Source of the DNA: an uncultured Prevotellaceae bacterium | Lineage (GTDB): Bacteria > Bacteroidota > Bacteroidia > Bacteroidales > Bacteroidaceae | Reading direction: 5' to 3' | Length of the DNA stretch: 50,862 nt | NCBI GenBank assembly: GCA_902774925.1 | Contig: CACYKE010000035.1 | Location: 1-50,862 of the forward strand | Part shown: positions 43,418-50,497 of the stretch, piece after piece | Layout: each line of letters starts with the position of its first letter | How positions within the stretch are numbered: position 1 is the stretch's first letter | Notes under the pieces: model-generated | Databases searched by the model: none | Told to the model about the DNA's origin: nothing | The model's input: the letters and a program-made list of their open reading frames with translations, nothing else | Position numbers and translations under genes: made by a program

Positions 43418-43455
43418 TATGAAATTGAATATTTGTATTCCATTTTTCTTTCTTG

Positions 43456-43463
43456 TATCTTTG
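43456..43463 (+). promoter_or_regulatory. Promoter of the HTH gene
   Basis: The -7 box TATCTTTG (followed by C), about 22 nt before the ATG at 43486. Confidence 0.6.
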
Positions 43464-43485
43464 CGGCAGAACAAAAATAGTGCGT

Positions 43486-43941
43486 ATGACAAATAGAGAA
43501 AACAACCTCACACAGTTCTTCACTGACTATCTGAACAACAAGTCAGAACTGACTGCCATCAACATAACAATGGCGTGCTACAGTGCCCTAAACAACACAG
43601 ACAGCAGCCTCAACATGGCAGAGGTCGTTTTCAATATGCGCAATGACTTTGAGTATATTAATAAGGTAATAGATGACCTTGCAAGGACTATAAATAAAAA
43701 CTGTAACGCTTATGAAAATACTAAACAGAGGAAGTCCGCTACGACTTTAGAACTTTTGACAATACCCGAGATACATAGCATCTATGGTATCAGTCAGCAA
43801 GCCATTAGAAAGGCTTGTAATGAGGGCAGGTTGCCCTTTAAAGGGGGACTCGGTAAGAACAAGTATCTTATCGCAAAAACAGATATAGATTTGTATTATA
43901 AAACAAGTAAAAAATATGAAAAAATCAAAAACGGTTTTTGA
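43486..43941 (+). CDS. Excisionase-like helix-turn-helix protein
   Basis: A 151-residue protein with an uncharacterised helical N-terminal half and a C-terminal MerR/excisionase-type winged helix: LLTIPEIHSIYGISQQAIRK, then GRLPFKGGLGKNKYLIAKTDIDLYY (about residues 86-140). Such proteins bind DNA and direct excision or regulate mobile elements. TGTAGAC repeats upstream may be its binding sites. It overlaps the next gene by 26 nt. The ATG at 43486 follows the promoter box; the longer frame starts before it. Confidence 0.7.
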   Translation: MTNRENNLTQFFTDYLNNKSELTAINITMACYSALNNTDSSLNMAEVVFNMRNDFEYINKVIDDLARTINKNCNAYENTKQRKSATTLELLTIPEIHSIYGISQQAIRKACNEGRLPFKGGLGKNKYLIAKTDIDLYYKTSKKYEKIKNGF

Positions 43942-44236
43942 GGTCAATTTCGTTGAAGACCTTATTTATCAAGGGATAAAATTCCTTATTTACGATTATT
44001 TCACGACTAATCGAGGCGAAGTGAGAAAAGCTGTTCTTTTAGCAAATATCACGAGAGCATTGAAGTTTTTCTATGGTCTTGTAGGCTATAATTCCAAAAC
44101 GGCCAAGACACTTGTAGATGACAGTCTCAGGTTCATAGCAAAGTCAAAGAACTTTGAAGAAGCAACATCTCAAATACTTGCGAACAATAGCATTCACTCC
44201 TTTGCTGCTGCATCATTGGAGCTGAAGAAAAAATGA
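43916..44236 (+). CDS. Unknown 106-residue helical protein
   Basis: A small basic helical protein (VLLANITRALKFFYGLVGY, then TLVDDSLRFIAKSKNFEEA) with no recognised motif. It begins inside the 3' end of the HTH gene (26-nt overlap, different frame), so it is probably translated together with it. The lysine-rich ends and AT-rich codons fit the accessory region. Confidence 0.65.
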   Translation: MKKSKTVFEVNFVEDLIYQGIKFLIYDYFTTNRGEVRKAVLLANITRALKFFYGLVGYNSKTAKTLVDDSLRFIAKSKNFEEATSQILANNSIHSFAAASLELKKK

Positions 44237-44251
44237 GGTCCAATTCATTTA

Positions 44252-44292
44252 TGTTTACATTTGACAGCGATTTCCTAACGTTGCTGTAAACA
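44252..44292 (+). promoter_or_regulatory. Dyad overlapping a promoter box ahead of the coiled-coil gene
   Basis: TGTTTACA (44252-44259) and TGTAAACA (44285-44292) form an 8-bp inverted repeat. The left half overlaps a -7 box TACATTTG (44256-44263). This could be an operator controlling the 44342 gene. Confidence 0.45.
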
Positions 44293-44302
44293 AGTTAAAC
44301 CC

Positions 44303-44332
44303 GTGCGCCGAGTTAGGGGCGCACACTTTTCA
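44303..44332 (+). terminator. Hairpin between the 106-residue gene and the coiled-coil gene
   Basis: GTGCGCC (44303-44309) pairs with GGCGCAC (44318-44324), then ACTTTTC. The T run is short, so it could be a terminator or a leader hairpin of the next gene. Confidence 0.4.
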
Positions 44333-44341
44333 ATAGTAGAT

Positions 44342-44833
44342 ATGAGTAAGTTCCTTACACATGACGACAAGCTCGCCAAAATGAAAACCATGTATGAAAG
44401 TTTTACAAAATCACAAGTTGACCACCTCGATAGCATCGACAATGTTGATGCTCGTTACACTTGTGCAATGCGCTATATGCGTGAACTCAGTGAGGGTAAG
44501 AAGGATGTACGTTCAAAGGCTTTGGAATACTACGTGCGATACGGTAAAATCCTCGAAGGGCTTGACTGCATCGACAACAAGCTGTGGACTGATGAAAAGA
44601 AAATCAGGGCTTTTAGTGACTTGTTAGAGAGCTACTGTGACAAGTGCGTTAAACTTGTTGAGGATAACAACCGCAAGCACCTTGAACGTTTGAAGGCTCA
44701 ACGTGCTCAACGTCAGAAGGAGTATGAGGCAGAGCAAGCCAAGTACGATAAAGAAATAGAGGAACTCGAAATAAGCTTAGGAGTTAGGCCATGTCCTAAA
44801 GTTGTAAATGCAGAAGTGAGCCTCATCCCATAA
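44342..44833 (+). CDS. Unknown protein with a C-terminal coiled coil
   Basis: A 163-residue soluble protein: helical N-terminal domain (MSKFLTHDDKLAKMKTMYES, SKALEYYVRYGKILEGLDCI) and a strongly charged coiled coil (about residues 105-145, rich in Glu, Lys, Gln, Arg). No family recognised. A promoter-like box and a dyad lie 50-90 nt upstream. It ends in a hairpin (44817-44845) and converges with the zinc-ribbon operon. Confidence 0.65.
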   Translation: MSKFLTHDDKLAKMKTMYESFTKSQVDHLDSIDNVDARYTCAMRYMRELSEGKKDVRSKALEYYVRYGKILEGLDCIDNKLWTDEKKIRAFSDLLESYCDKCVKLVEDNNRKHLERLKAQRAQRQKEYEAEQAKYDKEIEELEISLGVRPCPKVVNAEVSLIP

Positions 44834-44852
44834 GGACAAGGCTCATCATTTT
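44817..44852 (+). terminator. Terminator of the coiled-coil gene
   Basis: TGAGCCT (44817-44823) pairs with AGGCTCA (44839-44845), then TCATTTT. The first arm is within the last codons of the gene. Confidence 0.55.
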
Positions 44853-44893
44853 CACAAGTCAATGGAAGGGGATTGCGACAATCATCTTTACCA

Positions 44894-46009
44894 TTACTGA
44901 AGTTCTAAAGACATGTAGTCATTTCCCATCGAGCCTCCCTCATTGGGGTCTGAATGATTGAACACCAAATTACGTCCATTAGATTTTACATCAAAATCAA
45001 AATTGTACTCAGTACCGTCATTATCCCTACATCGTACTATTACCTTGTCATTCTTTACCTCGTAAGTTCCCTTTATGGATTTAGGTGTTGAATAGGCTTG
45101 ATACCAATCAGAAACGCAGGTGCATTTACCCCCTTCAAGAAATGTGATTGTCATATCAATAGACAGTCCTCCACCATTACCACTACCTTTATACACCTTA
45201 TTTACTAAAGAGATATTTTCAGAAGAACCATTATCTTTAATGTACTGCTTCATGCTCTCTTTATAGCGCATGTCGTTATTCTCGTCAATGAACCAATTAC
45301 CATTTTCAAAGACCGCTGACATAGAAAACTTATTAGCAGAATGATAATCCCCTATGTGGTATTGAATGTTTGCGACAAAAGACGCGGTTGTAGGGGAGTT
45401 TTTTTCGACATTAAGGATTTCAACATCTGTAGGATTATCGTCTTGGCCACCATCCCATATGTTACCCTCCCAAAAACCGATTTCGCCACTATTTCTGTCT
45501 ATCTCATCAACCTTCTTATACAATGCTCTAAATTCTTCTGAGAAGTATTTGTTGACAGCCTCTTTAGCATCCAACTCAAAACCATTAATAAATATTTCAT
45601 ATAGTCTTTCAGTGATTCCGTCAACTGATTGTATGTCCGTTTGGACTTCAATACTATCTGTGGATGCGATTTGTTCTGTGTCAACAGCCTCAGCTAACTG
45701 ACTTGGTTTTTGAGAAATGTACCAATATCCTCCACCTCCAAGAATTGCTAAAAGAACAATTATTATAGTAATCCATATCCATTTCTTGGAGTTCTTTTTT
45801 TCATAAGGTTGTGCAGAGTCAGCAACTGTTTCATGCTTACTATCTTCTATTGCAGATTGTTTTGTACCGCAGAATGGACAAAACTCAGTGTCGCGGTCAA
45901 GTAGTTCACCACAACTAATACACTTCTTAAATTTGGATAAATCTTTTCCACAATTGGTACAGAATTGAGCATCCTGCTCAATATCTGCATTACAATATTT
46001 ACATTTCAT
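44894..46009 (-). CDS. Double zinc-ribbon membrane protein (third of the set)
   Basis: A 371-residue protein. Two cytoplasmic zinc ribbons come first: MKCKYCNADIEQDAQFCTNC (residues 1-20) and CISCGELLDRDTEFCPFCG (about 30-48). One transmembrane helix follows (WIWITIIIVLLAILGGGGYW, about 77-96), then an extracytoplasmic part with a helical NTF2/DUF3828-like region and a beta-rich C-terminus (SVDGITERLYEIFINGFELD, GTYEVKNDKVIV). It is the last gene of the five-gene minus-strand operon; the gap from the previous gene is 10 nt. Function is unknown; ribbon-TM-sensor layouts suggest signalling across the membrane, which is an inference. Confidence 0.75.
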   Translation of the reverse strand: MKCKYCNADIEQDAQFCTNCGKDLSKFKKCISCGELLDRDTEFCPFCGTKQSAIEDSKHETVADSAQPYEKKNSKKWIWITIIIVLLAILGGGGYWYISQKPSQLAEAVDTEQIASTDSIEVQTDIQSVDGITERLYEIFINGFELDAKEAVNKYFSEEFRALYKKVDEIDRNSGEIGFWEGNIWDGGQDDNPTDVEILNVEKNSPTTASFVANIQYHIGDYHSANKFSMSAVFENGNWFIDENNDMRYKESMKQYIKDNGSSENISLVNKVYKGSGNGGGLSIDMTITFLEGGKCTCVSDWYQAYSTPKSIKGTYEVKNDKVIVRCRDNDGTEYNFDFDVKSNGRNLVFNHSDPNEGGSMGNDYMSLELQ

Positions 46010-46019
46010 AACTTTAATA

Positions 46020-46907
46020 TTAACGATTTATATAATGACTGTTCTTATCCGGAGCTGCTATATATTGAGACTGTTTAAATAGCCTTTCTTTTCTTAAAAA
46101 CTCACCTCTTAAATTAAATGAATTCCCTTCTTTTTCAATAGAAAGTCGGATATCTTTGTCTCTTTTCCAACCTTCATCGAATGATGGACGATATGAACCA
46201 TTATACAATTCAATGATACCCTCACGAATTTCGTATCTATAAGCTTTAGTATATGTTCCCGCCCATGCTTTTCTATCTATCAACCATGCTTCTATTACAG
46301 CTCTACCTGTTATTTTAGAATCATTTTCAGGAAAAAAAATTAATGTCCATATATAAGAATTGTCTTTACTTCCCTCTCCTTCAGGCACCTCTGTCCATCC
46401 AACACCAAATTGATTACTCCCTAAAGCGTTGTCTATCCTGACAGTAAATGCAGTGGAAGGGTCATCAAGCAAATTAATGAATTCTTCTTGTTGCGATTCA
46501 TTTAATGATGCCCCGATACAAGAACATTTTGATTCGCCAAATAACAAGAACAATAATAGAAAAGTACAGACAATGACAATTGCCTTAGTTTTTGTTCCCG
46601 CATTGGTAAATTTTCTATATAAGCTATGGACTAAAGATGATGCCTTGTCCTTTTTTTTATTCCAATCGGTATTTTTAACTTCTTCTATTGTCTCTTGCAA
46701 CTTTGGCTGAACTTTTTCTTCAACAAGTTTCTTTCCTTGTTTTGTTAGTTCATCTGCTTTGGATGCCAATTTGTCTTTGGCATCCTGCATTTCTTTCTTT
46801 AGACCTTTCAAATATGGTTTACCGTTTTCATCAAGAAATGGCTCGCCACATTTGGGACAAAACTTTTGTCCATCCTTCTGTTCAGTTCCGCACTTTTTAC
46901 AAAACAT
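46020..46907 (-). CDS. Zinc-ribbon membrane protein (second of the set)
   Basis: A 295-residue protein with an N-terminal zinc ribbon, CKKCGTEQKDGQKFCPKCG (residues 3-21), nearly identical to that of the gene at 48877. A long charged helix follows (about 33-90, coiled-coil-like, KKEMQDAKDKLASKADELTK), then a membrane helix (about 106-122) and an extracytoplasmic beta-rich domain with a short Cys pair (SKCSC). It lies 10 nt from both neighbours. No enzymatic motif is seen. Confidence 0.75.
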   Translation of the reverse strand: MFCKKCGTEQKDGQKFCPKCGEPFLDENGKPYLKGLKKEMQDAKDKLASKADELTKQGKKLVEEKVQPKLQETIEEVKNTDWNKKKDKASSLVHSLYRKFTNAGTKTKAIVIVCTFLLLFLLFGESKCSCIGASLNESQQEEFINLLDDPSTAFTVRIDNALGSNQFGVGWTEVPEGEGSKDNSYIWTLIFFPENDSKITGRAVIEAWLIDRKAWAGTYTKAYRYEIREGIIELYNGSYRPSFDEGWKRDKDIRLSIEKEGNSFNLRGEFLRKERLFKQSQYIAAPDKNSHYINR

Positions 46908-46917
46908 AGTACATAAT

Positions 46918-48447
46918 TTATCTCAACCTAAAAATAATGTCAACCGTTTGTTCAGACTTAACATTTACACCTCCACTCTGCGCAGGTTGCCACTTGGGCA
47001 TTTTAGAAACAATCCTTAATGCCTCTTCATTCAAATATCGAGCGACAGGTCTTTTTAAACGTATATTTGTGAGACTCCCATCTTCTTCGACTGTAAAAAC
47101 GACAGTGACTGTACCTTGTATTCCATTCTCAGCAGCTCTTGCAGGATACCTCATGGTCGAAGCAATAAACCTTCTCATTGCAGATTCTCCACCAATGAAT
47201 TGCGCCGCTGTAGGTTTTGTCGAAGTAGTCGTGATGGTTTTAGCCTCAGCACGAAAATCATCTGTATTGGAAATAGTACAATCTAAAGTGCAACGTCCAT
47301 TCTTATCTACAAAGCCATTTTTTCCGTCACGCTTCACCTTAGCAATTCCATACGAAAATGGTTGAGCCTCATCATAATCTATCTGACCAATCAGTTTACC
47401 CTGTTTGTTTATATATCCATACTTATCATTTTGCTTTACTATCCCAATGCCATCACTGTAGTCAATAGCATCGTCATAGATGCAATTAACTACTAATCTG
47501 CCATCAGCACTAACAAATCCATATCGTCCATTTTTCGCAACCTTGGCCATGCCGTTACTGAATGCGTATGCTTCATCGTATTCTGTAGGAATTACAATCT
47601 TCCCTAATTTGTTCATATATCCCTTCTTTGGCTCGCCGTCTAATGCACATTCATGTACAACGGCAAGTCCTTCAGAAAAATCTTCAAATTCGCAGTAGTC
47701 CTCTCCAAATCCCGATAGTGATTGAAATACCACAATCCTACCATTAGAATCCATAAAACCACGTCCTTCATTTGTTTCAACAGTGGCAATATTGTCCTTG
47801 AAATCCTCGCCATTAATTAACGTAGAAGGTTGCAGACGTGCTCCATTTTTTCTAACATAGAAATGGTCTGACTCAATTTGAGCACATGCCAAACCACTAC
47901 TAAAGTTTCTCATCCCATCATATTTGGCAGGGATAATCAATTGTCCATTAATATTATATGCTCCATATTTACTTCTATCGACATAAACAAGTGCCATACC
48001 GTCTTTGTAGTCCTCAATGATATTAGGCTGATACGGCACCACTAATCTACCTTGTTTATTAACTATTCCGTATTGACCATTAAATGTAACAGCCAATCCA
48101 TCATGGAAATCATTAGCACCCATTAGATGTTCATTAGTAACATATTGTCCATTGGTATTTACAAAACCACCTTGACCATCCTTTTCCACTTTTGCCATGC
48201 CACTACTGAAAGGTTTGGCAAAACTATACTCAAATGGTGTAACAGCCTCGCCTCTAAAATTAACATAGCCCCATTTGCCATCAATACAAACATTTAAAAA
48301 TCCCTCACTAAACTCACCAACAGATGTTGCTTTGTCAATAACTGAGGCAATCTTATTGATATTGTATTCAACGTTGGCATTTTGAGCGTTCACAATTTGA
48401 ACTACTCCCATCAGCATCACTGATACTAAAACTAAAAACCTTTTCAT
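46918..48447 (-). CDS. WG-repeat protein with a C-terminal TonB domain
   Basis: A 509-residue secreted protein: signal peptide (ending VNA-Q), then about a dozen WG beta-repeats (KWGYVNFRGEAVTPFEY; RYGFVSADGRLVV; KYGYINKQGKLIG) over about residues 40-375, and a C-terminal TonB domain (about 415-509, MRYPARAAENGIQGTVTVVF, ending VDIIFRLR). TonB C-terminal domains contact outer-membrane receptors, but here there is no N-terminal membrane anchor other than the signal peptide, so energy transduction in the classical way is doubtful. It sits between the lipoprotein and two zinc-ribbon genes. A 53-nt gap upstream shows no promoter box. Confidence 0.85.
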   Translation of the reverse strand: MKRFLVLVSVMLMGVVQIVNAQNANVEYNINKIASVIDKATSVGEFSEGFLNVCIDGKWGYVNFRGEAVTPFEYSFAKPFSSGMAKVEKDGQGGFVNTNGQYVTNEHLMGANDFHDGLAVTFNGQYGIVNKQGRLVVPYQPNIIEDYKDGMALVYVDRSKYGAYNINGQLIIPAKYDGMRNFSSGLACAQIESDHFYVRKNGARLQPSTLINGEDFKDNIATVETNEGRGFMDSNGRIVVFQSLSGFGEDYCEFEDFSEGLAVVHECALDGEPKKGYMNKLGKIVIPTEYDEAYAFSNGMAKVAKNGRYGFVSADGRLVVNCIYDDAIDYSDGIGIVKQNDKYGYINKQGKLIGQIDYDEAQPFSYGIAKVKRDGKNGFVDKNGRCTLDCTISNTDDFRAEAKTITTTSTKPTAAQFIGGESAMRRFIASTMRYPARAAENGIQGTVTVVFTVEEDGSLTNIRLKRPVARYLNEEALRIVSKMPKWQPAQSGGVNVKSEQTVDIIFRLR

Positions 48448-48500
48448 AAGCGCATTTGTTTATTTTTGTTATTGATAATCAAATTATTAGTAATAATGTA

Positions 48501-48866
48501 CTATCTAAGTTTAAAGCCATTACTTCTGTCTTGTTCCCTTGCTGCCGACAGACCTTTATACAGATAACCATCTACAATATACAAATCAGTTCCATCAGAC
48601 ATCAGTATATATGTTACGCCATCCTTCTTAGTCCATTGGCCATGATGTATAGGCTCGTTTCCATATGCTCTATCAAAGACCGAGTTACCTTTGTTTGCGT
48701 AGTCAGTCAATTCCAATTCAAGTGTACTATTGCTATGTAATCGCAAAGTATATGTGTTATTGACGGCATCGGTATAAGTATATGTGCCACTACCATCACA
48801 GCCCATACAAGTCCATAGGAAATACAGAATCAGTAGGATAAGTCCATATTTAATTAACACTTTCAT
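48501..48866 (-). CDS. Small putative lipoprotein
   Basis: A 121-residue protein with a signal peptide and a lipobox-like CMGC (hydrophobic LILLILYFLWTCMGC, about residues 9-23). A compact beta-rich domain follows (TYTYTDAVNNTYTLRLHSN, GVTYILMSDGTDLYIVDGYL). It resembles the small lipocalin-like fold at the end of the neighbouring zinc-ribbon protein, a similarity judged by eye only. The ATG at 48866 is chosen over 48890, which would overlap the preceding stop and add a non-signal extension. Function is unknown. Confidence 0.65.
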   Translation of the reverse strand: MKVLIKYGLILLILYFLWTCMGCDGSGTYTYTDAVNNTYTLRLHSNSTLELELTDYANKGNSVFDRAYGNEPIHHGQWTKKDGVTYILMSDGTDLYIVDGYLYKGLSAAREQDRSNGFKLR

Positions 48867-48876
48867 ATGTATGCTA

Positions 48877-49698
48877 TTACTGCTTTTCAAAATAGTAACC
48901 TTGTCCCGCTTCTAATCTCTTTGAAGATTTATCCATATGATAATACATTCCACTTCCTGATTCTGTCATTATATCATCACCCTGAATATGATAAGTGCCA
49001 TAATAAGAAGTCCCATCTCCGGGGATTTCTCTAATGTGGTCGCCAACTATTTCTACTTGCATGTTACCATAGGGAGTAACACACGTCCATGTGCCTTGAA
49101 TCCAAGAAGGTGCCCTGTCTGAATCATTACTACTACCCGATGATTCCTCATATTCATATGAACCTTTTTCTTCTACGCTACTGCGATAATCATGATTTAG
49201 TGGCCCCCACAAATACAATATAACAAGCATTGCGGCTCCAATCCATGATATAATATTTACTACAGACGCATCATTTGAGTCATATTCTTTGGCCTTACCT
49301 TCCGAATCTGACAATGTAAAACCAAAAAGAGTAAAAGCAATAAGAGCGAATAATATTAGATAGATATACCACCAAAAAGAGAAACCAAATCCTGCTCTAA
49401 CAAAAGTGAAGACTATGGCAATAACAATAATCCACATTCCCCCTTTTGCTATACGTACTACTTTTTTCTTTTCATTTGGGGTTAGAAGCCGAGTTCCGTT
49501 TTTTTCATTCTCGTTTCTCTGCTCTTGCGTCTGCTCTTTTTCGGCAGGGGCATTCATCTCTTCTACTTTATCTTCCGTAAGACAGACTTCATGTGAGTTG
49601 TTGGCTTCTAATTGCTCCATATCACTGAATGGAGTTCCACATTTGGGACAAAACTTATGTCCATCCTTTTGTTCTGTTCCACACTTCTTGCAATACAT
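48877..49698 (-). CDS. Zinc-ribbon membrane protein (first of the set)
   Basis: A 273-residue protein: N-terminal zinc ribbon CKKCGTEQKDGHKFCPKCG (residues 3-21), an acidic linker, and two or three transmembrane helices (about 83-105, 110-130, 150-170). A Ser-rich spacer leads to an extracytoplasmic lipocalin-like end (WIQGTWTCVTPYGNMQVEIV). It is the first gene of the operon, preceded by a ~300-nt leader with a large hairpin and a dyad over the promoter. The start at 49698 is the codon directly before the ribbon; the longer frame adds a non-conserved stretch. Function is unknown. Confidence 0.75.
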   Translation of the reverse strand: MYCKKCGTEQKDGHKFCPKCGTPFSDMEQLEANNSHEVCLTEDKVEEMNAPAEKEQTQEQRNENEKNGTRLLTPNEKKKVVRIAKGGMWIIVIAIVFTFVRAGFGFSFWWYIYLILFALIAFTLFGFTLSDSEGKAKEYDSNDASVVNIISWIGAAMLVILYLWGPLNHDYRSSVEEKGSYEYEESSGSSNDSDRAPSWIQGTWTCVTPYGNMQVEIVGDHIREIPGDGTSYYGTYHIQGDDIMTESGSGMYYHMDKSSKRLEAGQGYYFEKQ

Positions 49699-49793
49699 AA
49701 TCCAATAATTTAGGTTTGTTAGTAATCGTTTAAGTAAGCCCATTATCATAAGGAGACAGAAAAAGAAAACGTGGACTAATAACTTCGTCTACG

Positions 49794-49918
49794 CTTTCAG
49801 ATGGTATTGGGGAAAACCTTATGTACGCATTTACGAGTAAAAGCCCACGCCATCAGGCGTGAACCGTCTACTTTTACTCTTACGTACTTTCTTCTAAATT
49901 CCCCAATTCGTCTGAAAG
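49794..49918 (-). other. Laddered 125-nt hairpin in the leader of the zinc-ribbon operon
   Basis: Five nested paired segments: CTTTCAGA (49794) with TCTGAAAG (49911); ATTGGGGAA (49806) with TTCCCCAAT (49899); GTACG (49823) with CGTAC (49883); GAGTAAAAG (49835) with CTTTTACTC (49871); and CACGCC (49846) with GGCGTG (49856). They are separated by internal loops. It lies inside the predicted 5' leader (about 49999 to 49699). The region 49699-50086 holds no gene. Confidence 0.7.
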
Positions 49919-50002
49919 TAAGAATCAAAAGCTAACGCTTCAATTTCTATACGTCTTTATCTCTTCTATGTCATAATCACATCGTTTTATATTAATACTG
50001 CT

Positions 50003-50035
50003 GCAAATATACGAAAATCTTGGAATAGTTCCAAG
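50003..50035 (-). promoter_or_regulatory. Promoter of the zinc-ribbon operon with an overlapping dyad
   Basis: The minus strand reads TTCGTATATTTGC, with -7 box at plus-strand 50004-50011 and -33 TTG at 50032-50034, 20 bp apart. A perfect dyad CTTGGAA/TTCCAAG (50019-50025, 50029-50035) covers the -33 element and could be a repressor site. Confidence 0.65.
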
Positions 50036-50086
50036 GTATTTGAAGAATATTTCACAATTTATGCACAATTACCCTTAAAATGTGCA

Positions 50087-50497
50087 TTAAAAGAAGTTGA
50101 AAAAGAAATATAACGCTGCATATCTCGATGGAACGCCCTTGGCGTAACCAATGGTATGATTATTGCTATCTCTAACAGTTCCATCACTCTCAACTTTACC
50201 AAGCGTTGAGTTATTACGACTTCTAACAACGCCATTGCTTTCAACTTTTCCTATGTATGAGTTATTGGAATCTCTGACATCACCATTGCTACTAATCTTT
50301 CCTAACAGATGGTTGTTGGAGTCTCGAATATCGCCATTACTGTTTATCCTTGCAATAACAGAGTTGTTGCTATTTCTAACAGTACCATCATTATCAATCT
50401 TGGCCACCACAGAATTGTTGGTATTCCTTATTGTCTGTGCTGAGCATAGTCCAACACAGAGCACCATCAAGAAACTGAGTATAATCCTTCTTTTCAT
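50087..50497 (-). CDS. 5-fold beta-flower-type repeat protein
   Basis: A 136-residue secreted protein: signal peptide ending CSAQ, then six tandem repeats of about 16 residues (pattern GxVRDSNNxxIGKVESN) and a hydrophobic end, YAALYFFFNFF. This matches the small Bacteroidetes family named 5-fold beta-flower proteins; function is unknown. The promoter box TAACTTTG (minus; plus-strand 50520-50527) lies about 22 nt upstream. Its promoter and 5' end occupy the place where the serine recombinase C-terminus should be. Confidence 0.75.
   Translation of the reverse strand: MKRRIILSFLMVLCVGLCSAQTIRNTNNSVVAKIDNDGTVRNSNNSVIARINSNGDIRDSNNHLLGKISSNGDVRDSNNSYIGKVESNGVVRSRNNSTLGKVESDGTVRDSNNHTIGYAKGVPSRYAALYFFFNFF

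Noticed and set aside
49794-49918. Complete integron attC site
   Set aside because: Paired segments are present, but the conserved RYYYAAC and GTTRRRY boxes are not, and no integron integrase is visible.
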